Below are positions 46,160 through 57,441 of a stretch of DNA of 64,000 nt, in pieces. The stretch is taken from positions 4,836,001 through 4,900,000 of the forward strand of contig NC_026504.1 in assembly GCF_000182925.2 (NCBI RefSeq), written 5' to 3'. The notes under the pieces are model-generated. The model had not been told where the DNA came from and made no database searches. It saw only the letters and a program-made list of their open reading frames with translations. Positions within the stretch are counted from its first letter, which is position 1. Each line of letters begins with the position of its first letter. Source of the stretch: Neurospora crassa OR74A (lineage: Eukaryota; Ascomycota; Sordariomycetes; Sordariales; Sordariaceae). The position numbers were made by a program, and so were the translations under genes.

Positions 46160-47752
46160 AAGAAAAAAAAAAGCCACAGTTACACCACAAGGGCATGCAT
46201 GTCTGTATATGCATGCAAGACACTCGAAATCTGGAAACGTCGCCAAAGGTAAAAGTGTCTACTGCTTGCTTGGTTCTCATTGTGTCTTCGGACTCTTCTT
46301 GTGTTCTGTTACACACAAAAACAAAGAGTAAATACCTTACTCGGAGTTTGCCCTTTGTTTGTAAGAGATCATTGCCAAGTGTTAGTGTTCAAGTTATTAT
46401 AGGGAGGCTACAAACTAAGAAATGATAATGTGCCGTAACGAGACCTTGTTACACGAGGTCTGATTCAGGGACTTTGCAACTTACAACTAAGTGTGTAAGT
46501 GCAGTTCAACATGTCATCATCATAGTGTACGGTCGGTGGTTGAACATATATCTATCCCTTTTGGGAAGTCCGGTGGAGTACCTACTCGAGTCTTCTAAGA
46601 GCACAGAGGCACCATTGGTTGTATCGACTATTCATTCCTTGATCATTCCTATCTTTGCGCTTTACCTTTTCACATTCCTCCCCTTTTTGAGCCCGTACCA
46701 GGATATTCCCTTCAAGACCAGACTCTGGTCTTTCCTTCTATAACAGACGCTAAAAAACCGTTTTGATCATCCCACCAAATAAGCAATAACAGAAAGAGAG
46801 ACGCGTACCCAGAACCTCCTTAGAAACCCCGTCCTTTGTCCCGTCTAACCAGGTATATCCATCAAAGCCGTGAAACTCCATCTAGCCAGTGAATGTTGTT
46901 TGTCTTTTTTTGAGCGCGCGTGCTACAACGTGTAACCATGATCCATCGCAAAAGGTCGAGGGAAAACAAGCCAAAGGGGAAAAAGGGGGACGACCAGTAT
47001 TCGCCCGTGGATCCGGCCGGTAACTAGGCAAGGTTCGTTTTGGAAGCGTTGATAGCCTAGCTGTTCTTCCCCGCAAGAAGCATGACTGAGTGACTGACAG
47101 CGGGCGGCGCAACATCCAACACAGCGGAAATCCGGGGTTCGCCATCTTCCGCTAGTTGGATAACGGTATTTCCGAAGATAGCACACTCCTTCTCAAGCAC
47201 GCATCCGCCGCCCCTAGGAGCGGCCGTAATGCCATACCTGTAAGTAAAGTGCATGTGTGTGTGTGTTCACCGTCTGTTGTCAGTGTGAATAAGGGGGAAG
47301 GTATGGAATATCGCAAAATGAACTACGAGGATGCTCGAGAATAATGGTGTGACGACGGCCGTTAGGCTTTCGACTGGTGTTGTCCGCCGGTTTCCGATCG
47401 AAGATTGCCAGGAAAAAAAAAAACAAAAAAAAACAAAAAAAAACAGAAAAAACGAAATCATCGCGCATCGTATTGGGGTTCGTTCTTGGCTGTGAGTAGC
47501 GTTTGTCCCGTTGCCTGGAGACACTGATCGGGCAAGTGCTAACAACCTGCCGTAAAAACGATTAGCCTCCAAACGGAAACTGTTATTGGCAGAAACGCTT
47601 TTCATTTTATGCAACTTACCGATACTTGCAACAGAACAACCAGCCACAGCCCTAGATTAATCCCCAAAGCACACCTATCAGAACCATTTCCCAAGGGACA
47701 TGGCAAAACCCTCAGTGGCCGAGATCTGTGCCGGCCAGGTACAGAAGCGGGC

Positions 47753-47920
47753 CTAAGCAGACCCTGGGATGCAGGGACGGCACGTTCTCATCTTGCAGTA
47801 CCGGCACTCATAGATGAAGTAATGGGGCCCTGATTGGCATAGCTGACATGTCCATTGGATCAAGCTACTCTCTGACTTGATCAGGACGAAGTGGTGCGCG
47901 CAGCCGTTGGAAAGTGCCAT
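47753..47920 (-). CDS. Small cysteine-rich (zinc-ribbon-like) protein, 55 residues
   Basis: An ATG at 47920 in an ATAATGG context opens a 55-residue frame ending in TAG. Cysteines fall in a regular pattern: a TCQLC knuckle, then ECRYCKMRTCRPC, with a preceding CAHHF. Together these give CxxC, CxxC and CxxC pairs typical of a small zinc-binding fold. The aromatic spacer (SGPHYFIYECRYC) resembles short conserved proteins I recall from other filamentous ascomycetes, annotated only as hypothetical; that recollection is uncertain. The frame extends 10 codons upstream without an ATG, so an upstream exon is possible but not needed. It stands alone in a region with no other convincing gene, which argues that the pattern is not an accident of a neighbouring frame. 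Role unknown. Confidence 0.6.
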   Translation of the reverse strand: MALSNGCAHHFVLIKSESSLIQWTCQLCQSGPHYFIYECRYCKMRTCRPCIPGSA

Positions 47921-50900
47921 TATGATAGTTCGACGGTGCTGTTCGGTCACTCGAAGAAGGCCAGACTAACTTAAAGCCACCTGGTTGGTTGCCGGAATGG
48001 ATATTCGAAAATTCAATACCCGTATGAAGCTGTCAGTGCCGGTAACGTTAGGCCTCGGCGTTATTTGAGGACTCTTGTCTGAGAAGTGATGCACTCTGAT
48101 AGGACGTTAGAACCAGAGGGAAAGCCAGGAAAAGCCTGTTTGGGTGATAGGAGCATTGGGATTGCCCGATTACGGAATTCCCAAGATCTCTCTTACCGAT
48201 TTATGAAGCACAGCGACCTATAGTTGTCTTTCTGGACAATCAAGAAGATAAATGTACGCGGGTGAGTTCGAGTGAAGTCTAGATGAGATGTGGAAGGATT
48301 TTGGAAAGCTGAGTAGTCACTGCTGATTTCTGGACTCAGGAGGAAGAATGGAAGGGAGGATCCAGGCTAGATATAGATTCACAACCGAAGCAGGTGAGGT
48401 TGGAGTCTATGGTAAGTTGGAGCCGCGGACGTTTGGTGAAGGGCAACGGCCGGTGTTTGTAAAACGTGAAGCTCAAGATTTTCGACGGGTATGGAACTGA
48501 AGTAAACGGAGATAGATGGGTCAGGCCTTTGTTCTTGTGTTTTTAGCCGCCGTTTGAGAGTTCGAGCATGCTTCTATGAAAGCTGGTAGCTTGACACAGC
48601 GACCCGTCAAATCCAAGGTGGGAAAAGTTGGGACGACCCAGCGGCATGTCGAAGCGTGGTTTTCCAAATCCGAGAGGAAGGGGTCCTTGGTCCGTCACCG
48701 TTCCATAGACCTTACACGGGCCCCGAAAATGGGGATGGGGGAGATAGAGTAGCCGGCCTCAAAATCATTGACCTCAGAGTAGGTAGGTCTGAGTAGCAGG
48801 GCGAAGTGAGATGATGGCCATGTCCCTGCCTGTTCCATCCCTGCAGAGAGGATCCCGTCATATTCTCTTTCCACAGGCCTGGTACATATAACCTGACTGG
48901 AACCACAGATGTCCGGGCCCCGGACATCCAACGTGAAGAGCCGGAGACCGGGGCAGGCCACATGGGGAGAAACAGCAGAGTGATGACATGGAAAGGGACT
49001 AGGTCAGTGAGCACCACCCGGCCCCACGAGTTTCCAGTTTCCATGTACCTAGCAGATTGTCTAGCTCCACCAGGTGCTGCCCTAGCGTACCACCCCTACA
49101 CTACCTAGGCCGGAGGGTGCTTGTTAGAGGAGAGGTACGTAAAGGTGTATTGGCCCTGTCAAGTATCTCTGGTACCGGGTACATGCACTGTTTTCAGGTG
49201 GCTTGAAGGACTAGCTGTGTACATACACTATAAGTTAGGGTACAACTGGATATGTAGGGCGCTGGAGGCATCTCGATTCAGTGTTGCATGTGGCATCTCT
49301 TGGCAGTTTCCATGTAGCATGGTATACCACCGTTACGGCACTTGTACATATGTAAGTGGTGCAGGGTCATGGATATGCATGCCTACAGCTCAGGCTCAGC
49401 TTAGTGGGTGGTGGGGTGTTGCAAATGTCTTTCCGGGCCTACATACATAGTTTCCCTCAGCGTCACCGTGTCGCGTGTTTCTCGACAATCACAATCCTTC
49501 CGTTTTCCTGGTACCTGGTGTGATTGAGGACGACGACAACAACGAAACAGATCCATGAAAGCCAAACAACCACCTACCGCCGGTTTCGGCACCCCAATCG
49601 GCACTAGCCGCAATTGACATGACATCCATTGGATTGGAAAGGGTTGGCGACATATCAGCCAAGTCGGAGACAGCAGGGCATTCCCGACGGCAACAAAACC
49701 GCCAAAACACCTGAACCGGGCAGAACACCGCACTTGTTGTGTCTTTGTTGACGAGGGAACCCTGCCCTTATGCCCTCTGTAGCCTTGCCGAATCGTGTCC
49801 CTTGGCAGAATCATGACCCTTCTGGGGTTAAGATTGGGTAGCTTGGGGCTATTCGGAGCATCACGAACCGACTTATCGAGGCGGATCAGCCGTCAACCTT
49901 GGATCCGGCTGTTTTCCTTTCGCTGTGGCCTTAAGGACAGGTCTAGGAACCTAAAAAGGGTCGGTGCAAGACTTGACAACTGATCCCTCACCCAGACCAT
50001 GATGCTTTCCCGAAGAGCTGGGAATGCGCAAGAGCCCGAGGAAACGAGGAATTAGCAGCAATCCAGCAGCTAGCCAGACGGTCAAAAAGAGGGAGTCCAT
50101 TGGTTCATCCAGTCGTCTCGCCGCAAACGAGGGGGATGTCTCGGCTGGGAAAATCGACAACCAGCCTTGGGAAACACGCCGGCGGCATTTTGACGCCACG
50201 GAATGCTGCACGGCGTCTTTGGAGCGACGTTGTACGAAACAGACCATTGAAAGTTCAAAGGAGATCCCAGCTCCATGCTCCCTCCGACGTCTCCGACCGG
50301 CCACTGGAGCAGACGACATCTGGATGAGGCAGTCGGCCGGCGGTGAGTTCGACCATGTTGCATCCCATATGGACAAGCTGGGACGCCGTCTCCTTTGCTT
50401 GGACCGGTTCGACAGGGGGTCGGTGTGAAGGGGGTGACGAAGTAGACGGGAGTCCTCAGCAGCCGAGAAGCCTTCACAGCCTACATAGTACATGCAGCGG
50501 CACTCGATGGGTATCAGGATGGCCAAAAGACGGGGGTAAAGCGCAATATTCACTAGCTCCATGGCCCAGTGTCCACCAATCCCCCATCATAGGGTCGGAG
50601 GATGGTTTATAGGATGTGCCCAACTCGGGTCTAGTGACTGGTGGCCAATCGAATGGGACGGGGGCGGGAGGATGGTGTGCCCAGGAACGTGAAAGAGTCA
50701 CTCGATGATCTTCTCTTGTCTCCGCCACCCGGTCCGTAGCATAGAGGTCATCACGGCCATAGAGGTCCTGAGAGATGTTGGACTGGCAATAGCGCTTGGG
50801 TTCCGTTGAAGGCGGAATGTGGAGAGGCGCCGGGTGAAACGGCTATGAAGATGAGATGGTGCTTGGTGTGATGGCCCGCGGTGGCTTGTTTTGGGTCTTG

Positions 50901-51250
50901 GAAATAATCCACGGCGGTGATGCCCAAAGGACCTAGACGGATGCTTGGAGCCTGAGAAACCTTTCATTTTTTTCAGGGTGATGAAATCATCCCATGGAAG
51001 GGACGGGAAGGGGGAGCTTTGAGCACTGACGTTTACTAGTCTGTTCCTGCCCTCGGATGGCCGTTGCCCTGATGATCTGCCTTAGATTCCATCTCTCTGT
51101 CACTCCTTTCCACTTTCATCTGGAACACCCCGCCTGAGCTCACCCGTTATGCCAGGCAAGAACTGAAGATCGCTCTGTACGATCTTCCGTGCGAGTCGCA
51201 AGGGGACTACGTAAAGGGCAAGTGCGACCTGCTGCTCGGCCCTGTCTCCT

Positions 51251-51300
51251 CTACCTAGGTAGGTAGGTGCCTAGGTAGGTAGGTACCTAGGTAGGTAGGT
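51251..51300. repeat. Tandem CTACCTAGGTAGGT block
   Basis: Three successive near-copies of CCTAGGTAGGTAGGT separated by GC or AC make a 50-bp palindrome-rich block. Single copies of the same motif occur elsewhere in non-coding parts of the window. Confidence 0.85.
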
Positions 51301-51454
51301 AATTCCGCTAAGATTGGGCACCTACTATGAAGCCTAGCGTAGAGGTAAGTAGAGGTACTTTTCGGAAAGGCACCATAACTCCTTGTTCCTGTCTACTATT
51401 GCATTCGCTCCTTCTGGATCCACAATTCAATTTTGTGAATTGCTGCTTTGAATT

Positions 51455-51898
51455 ATGCACGTTTCTGTGCCTGGCTTCAATGGCGGACTTCGTTCCGACC
51501 CAATCGATGCTTCCCTGCAAGAGGAAATCACCTCGACCTACTTACCTCTAGTGTACTCAGCTTCAAGTTATTCATCTCCAGGACCTCTGCCGTTACGAAT
51601 TTCTTATCCCACCCAACCCCGATCAGAGCACATGTTGTGTTGTCCCTGGCTGCCGGATCACCATCTCAACGGTCAAACCCCGACGTCTTCGCCTTCAGGG
51701 TCCGAATGCGAATACCCTTCAAACCCGGGATGGAACGTCACCAGTGTAAAGCCATCAGCAAAGGCCACAAAGGATCTTCAAATGGTCGACACGACACCAT
51801 TTGCGAAAATGAGACTCCTCCCAGAAGAGGACCCGGAGGAGGTTTACCGGGGCGACTTCTCATCTTACCTGAGGCATGTGGTGGGGCACCATCTCTAA
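51455..51898 (+). CDS. Doubtful 147-residue ORF
   Basis: This is an ATG-started frame with a plausible amino-acid mix. It has a Ser/Pro-rich first half and an acidic-basic end (RLLPEEDPEEVYRGDF then SYLRHVVGHHL). There is no motif I recognise. A second plus-strand frame is also open across the same bases, which weakens the case. It could be a terminal exon, a relic or chance. Confidence 0.22.
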   Translation: MHVSVPGFNGGLRSDPIDASLQEEITSTYLPLVYSASSYSSPGPLPLRISYPTQPRSEHMLCCPWLPDHHLNGQTPTSSPSGSECEYPSNPGWNVTSVKPSAKATKDLQMVDTTPFAKMRLLPEEDPEEVYRGDFSSYLRHVVGHHL

Positions 51899-54727
51899 GC
51901 TGCGCCATCATGTCGAGCATGATGTAGATGTGTCCATGTCGCTTTTCTTGCCTGATATCATTCATCACGGTACACCACAGCCCAGTCGGGTCAGCCCTTC
52001 CAGCGTTCCGCTGAACAGTGACACCTCAGGTATATACATGGTATGTATGCGTGGGTCGAATACTACAGTATGCTGCCAGCCTAGCAAGGGTACCTACGAG
52101 GGTAACCGTCGAGCTGGAGCCTCCCCTGGTGCGGAATCTTCTGAACAGCTTCTAGCGCCCTTCGCTAATACTTGTTAGGGTAGCCATGACGCTCCAAGGG
52201 GTTGATAGTGGAACAAGCCTCTGTTCCACGAAAGCTTCCACGCAGTAGCCCTCGCACAAGGGGTCCGAAGGTGCCTATGGGGCTCCGTTAGCTACATATG
52301 TCGAACGCCTCATCCTTCCAAGCCGAGGCATCGCAACCAATGCCATAGAGAGTCCGTCGAACCATTTCCAACCCATGGTGCCCGTACCTCGAGGGGCGCT
52401 GCACATCGAACGACCATTGCGATTCCGTGAGAGTGGCTGTGTTCGTCACTGTACAGTTCAGGAGTGATGCTGGAATTGGCGCTACCTCTGCGCTGCAGCC
52501 ACATGTTTCTCCTCGTTCGGCACCATTACTCCTTTCGGCATTTCCCCAGCTTGACAGTCTATCAGATGCCCTTTGAGATCGCCTCAACGGCGTCGCACGT
52601 CCCTCCAAAGAAATGAAGGCCCACGGCATTATTACGGCGAGAGAGCCTGGTTCCCACCACTTGCGACAATAGCGGATCTGAGAGCGGATATACGAACACA
52701 TCACCTCACTCCAATACGGAATAGAATTCCGCTAGAATGTCTGCTGTGGCCAGTACGGTCAGTTTGCAGATGGACGTACCGTTTAGTCGATCATCGCCGG
52801 CCACCGGCAGCCTGGCAACCAGTACAAGCTTGACTTTCTGCTGCCGCACTGCTGTCCAGCCAATTGGCATGATTCCGGTCCGCTCTGCTGACTTTAAACT
52901 CATGCGCTTCGCCTAAAGTCGCCTACAGTAGGTATGATTCTTTGCTAGCCTAGCGAGCAAAGCTACACTACACAGCGACCGCCTGCCATCGTCATGGCCA
53001 CTGTTCAAAATAAGGTCCTGATAACTGTGCCCAGTCCACCAAGATCTCTCGCATTTGACATATAACGGTACCTGATTACATGCAGATAGACCTACCATGC
53101 AGCTACAGTGTATATGCAGGTCGCTTAAACCGGACCTTTCCCCTCAATTTGGTGCGTCTGAACTCTGCAACTCCATCACGTCAGATACGACTACACGTTT
53201 GGGCTAGTATCATTGAGCCTTGAACTGACAGCTTTCGTCACTCTGTATGCAGCAGTAATTACAACTAGAGTGTGGTGCCGTTACCTAAAATCTTTGGTCT
53301 ACATTTCAGCCAAAGTCCAACGTTCCCGGGAATCCGAACTTTCCAAACAATATGACATCAGGAGAGGAGCTTGGCCAAATCCATCATACCATATCACAAT
53401 ATGTTAAGTCAGCTATGTAATGCCGCGAAAATCTGGTACGTCGTCCAAGACGGATGGCCCTTAGCCTCATATGCCGGTGCCCGACGTCACGTCAAACCGT
53501 CGCACAGTGATGAACGCCATCCCGTTCGTAATGGCGGGGGATTCTACCTACCTCACATACAAAAGGTGTCTTGAAACGTTCCAGTGAGTTCCCAACCACC
53601 CTTTTCAATACGATGCTGAGCTCTCACCATAAGCTAATTTCAGACAAGAGGTCCGGTGTATGTCAAACCGGAAGAACGGCACTATTTCCCATTGTTCGAA
53701 TGTTATCAAGAGACTTTATGCGTCTTTGCTTTGTGCAACATTTGAACCTCTTCAAAATATTTCATGCTCGGTAGGCCAAAGGAAGTTCGACTCGTAAGCC
53801 TATGACTCGTCATAATATGCCATCGAAGCAAGTGCTTCTGATTGTGATGCTGCTCATACTTCTTCCATCTGGAGTTCAGTTGTAACTTCTGAAGACATCA
53901 AGTACCTAGACTCGACAGTCCCCACCCAACTAGTCCTAGTACTGTTGTACCACTATAGGTCAGCCTTCATAAGTTTTCGACTTACGCTTCCTCCCTCTTT
54001 TTATTTCCTTTGCGTTACTACCTACCCGTCCATCCGAGCCGTTGAAAAACGATACTCCTCCTTCTTGGCAGTAAATCCGCTGCGCCCACCAGTATCACTC
54101 AACGTTGCACTACAAGGTCCCTTTTCAGTTTCTTGGGGGCGAAGGGGGGGGGGGTTTAGTTAGCCAAGAATTCACTTATTACCTTTTGGAATTCACAATA
54201 CCTTGAGTCCACCTTCCAGATGCAGTTCGACGGATGGTCAAACATTATCAGTTTGTATGTTCGTGCCCTAGGTTGAGGGTAGGTACTCGGTTTGCTTTCT
54301 CCAAAGGCACAGGTGGTACGGTACGTTGTAGAATGCGCAGTGAAGGTGAGTGAAGCACAGCTATCCATACTGTTCAACGCTGACGAGATCGACCGTCACA
54401 GCAACCGTTGCCCGCATGGCTCGCAGTGCACGGGAACGAACACACAGGAACTTCAATTCCAGATTTTGTACACTAGGTACCTACGCTCGGCGAGATCGAA
54501 GCATCATAACCTGCAAAAGGGAAGTATGTACAAGCGTTTGCTTTATAAACCCTGGTGGGTATTTTTATTTTCCCCCATCCTCTTCTTAAAACTGAACCCA
54601 GTGAGTGAGTGGTACACATGCACAAGGATATATTCCAGAAGTTTATCAAGTTTGTCACATATTTCCAGCTAAGCGGTGAACGATGTCAGTGCTTGATGAA
54701 CATACGTGTATTCTTACTACTTTGTTT

Positions 54728-54747
54728 CCCCCCCCCCCCCCCCCCCC
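54728..54747. repeat. C20 homopolymer
   Basis: Twenty consecutive C in non-coding DNA. Confidence 0.94.
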
Positions 54748-56431
54748 TCCAACAAGTTGAGTGCCTTTCTGTAGTTAAACGAAAGAGAGATAAAACGGTT
54801 TTGTGATATGGGAATACATGAGGTAGCTTCATGTAACTAATCACATTCGATATCTCTACTTCTTCTTCTTCTTCTTCAACAGTCAATATACTACCACACC
54901 TTTCCTGTCTGACCGCACCACACCACACCACACCACACAACCACCTCAGAAGAAAAAAGACGGATGTTTGGCTCATATAGAAGGTAGTGTACCCAACAAG
55001 AACATCATGTATTATAGTTCTTCTCTTGGCGCACAAACAAAAAGTTCATCATGTAGAGGTAGTTAGTTCTCGGTCGAGATGCAAACCTACTATTACCATT
55101 CTATTCCAAAAAATTGGGGGACATTTGTTTCTTTAGTGATTGCCTTGTACTACATGTATGATTACAGTTTAGGAGATAATCAGCTAGTTAAGTAAGGATT
55201 CGTAGGTGGATTGAAGAAAAAAGATGGAAATCAAGGAGAGACTAAAGAGAAAGAGAGACTAGATTAGGACTAGAAAAAAAACAGGGAAAATGACGAGAAA
55301 AACAAAAAGAGGAAAAAGAAGAAGAAGAAGAGCACGGAAAATAACATGGAAGAAAGAAGATAAAGTTAAACGGAGGGAAAAGTTTAAGACAGGGAGAAAA
55401 GAGAGAGAGAAGGGAAGGGAGTGAAGAAGAAGAGAGATAAAGAGAGTAAAAGGCAAAAAAAAAGACCCTTTTGCGTTTGTTGACGTCAGCTCAGCTCGCT
55501 AAAGCCATGTCAATTGATACCGACTAGGAGGAGGACGACTCGCTGTTTCGATTCAACAATACCAAGATCGTTTACTAACAACACGTTGACAGGCAAGGTA
55601 GCAGGTACCAGTTTCAGTAACCCCCAAGAACGAGACAAGAAGAATGAATGACAAAGGAGCAAGCAACCAACACCATGCATCGATGTCTGCTATTCACCTA
55701 GTAATAGTACTACTCGCTAGGATAATATAACAAAACATGAGAATTTTGCTCTTCCTCCATTTATGACAATCACACATTCCCTCAGCGAGAGCGCATTCCT
55801 CACTCACCTCACCGAGCCACACCAAACCCAAATCAACCCAGTGATACCTTACCTCCTCACCGAGCTACACTAACCTATGCACAGTGACACGTAAAGACTT
55901 CAGATGCCGCTTAGTACTGTACTGATCCGGAAACACAACCCGATAATGTAACCATACTGACTTGTCGGAGATTATCAAATGTCATCATGACTTGCCCCTC
56001 CCACTCCCTCCTTTCATATGTAGATGCACATATAAGAACGAGAAGGTATCATTCACCACCACCACCACCACCACCGTCGTCTTTGTTTAGTTTACAATCA
56101 ATCCCCGGTCTTGTGCTGGGCTTGCATGTCACCATTGCCGCAGCAGCAGCAGCAGCAAGAAGAAGTGCGTAGTCGGCCCGGTCCAGGGAGATCATAACAA
56201 ATTAGCCAGGAAAGGTGGTGGGTGGAGGCTGAAACAACCCCCAACAAGACCCCGAAGCCGTGGTTTTGTAAGAGGATGAGTGAGTGGGTGGGCAGGGAAG
56301 ATAAAGCCGGGAAACATCAACCAAGGACAATAAATGCACGCACGGTATGTGTACATGAAAAGTACAATATAATAGGGAATCAGAGGGTGCACTCATAATC
56401 AAGCCTATCGGTAGGCTCCATTTTACTTTTC

Positions 56432-57409
56432 CTATTGCTCCGTCTTCGACGCAACAGCAGTCGGAGGTGTTGCTGCTTCCACTTCTGGCAGCAGTGATAC
56501 ATCTCCCGCTGCAGCTTCCGGCGACTCTGATACTTCAGGTTCGGCAGCACTGCCATCGTCAACAACTTCAACGTCCACGGCATGTTGATCCTCAGGAATC
56601 TTGATCTCCAGGACATCAGAGTGCTCGTCCGGTGTTACGTCGTCAACGGTCACAGCGTCGGTGGTATTAGCAGCGGCAGCCTCGGTGTCATCAGGCTCTA
56701 TCACCTCCGGTTCAACCTCCTTCACCCGCTCCGCCTCAGGTGTCGCCTCTGATTCGGCTTCGACTTCGGTGGCCTCGTCACCACCCTGCGGCTTCTCTTG
56801 GAAAGTAAAGGCATCCGACAGGTTAACCGCCAGGAAAGTCTTGGGCAGTTTTACTCTGGATGAGGACGATGAGTGTCAATTATAATCCTAGTACCATGGT
56901 AAATCAAGTTCAGGCGGGCAAATGACTTACTGGTGGAACTTCGCCCTCAACGTCTCAATAACCTTTATCCAGTCTGTATGAGCCGTTAAGCTCCTGCGCG
57001 GAGCACAGCCAATGCAATGCTTGCTGTCAAGCTGTACATCCAGCGGGTCAAAAACGTGACAGCCAGGGCTAATGGTAATCTTGATGCTGTAGTTAAAGGC
57101 AGGAATGCCATCCGCATCAGTTGGCGGGTCAGCTGGCATTTCGTACAGCTCGAACGAGATCTGCGAGAGGTAGTCGAGCTCAGGGATGGTAGCTCGCTTG
57201 ATCTTGGTCTCTAGGCCGCCCTCCAAGATGCAGTTCAGGAGGGTGTAGATGTGCGACTCCTTGGTGAAGTATATGAAGGACTTGGCTTCATCCGAAGCCT
57301 GCATTTCCTCAAGGTCCTTGACAATCTCCTTCAACAGAGGGAGAGAGGTCAGGAGTCCAATTTCAAGCTAGGTAACATGTTAGTCATCTAATCCAGAATA
57401 GGAAGGCCA

Positions 57410-57441
<32 letters not shown>

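Larger units (their letters stand above)
39937..47752. other. Large gene-poor region, left part
   Basis: This 7.8-kb stretch follows the cao-1 promoter. It holds a G-rich tract at 40214-40247, A38 at 41395-41432, T25 at 42988-43012, a TTCC repeat, a C-rich GGACCC repeat, a GT repeat with A39, and C22. CTACCTAGG-type motifs recur. Reading frames are short, frequently open on both strands and without recognisable domains. Confidence 0.55.
47921..56431. other. Large gene-poor region, right part
   Basis: This 8.5-kb stretch has the densest CTACCTAGGTAGGT block (51251-51300), C20 at 54728-54747, a G/A-rich patch near 55200-55460 and a CCA repeat near 56057. A 203-codon frame at 49951-50562 (-) and a 147-codon frame at 51455-51898 (+) are the longest candidates. 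Only the second is listed, with low confidence. Confidence 0.55.

Noticed and set aside
46474-46743. 89-codon hydrophobic frame
   Set aside because: It begins with TTG rather than ATG, has AT-rich codons unlike local genes and shows no homology I can name.
49951-50562. 203-codon minus-strand frame with a hydrophobic stretch near its end
   Set aside because: The plus strand is also open across most of it, composition is Arg/Ser-rich and no family feature is visible.
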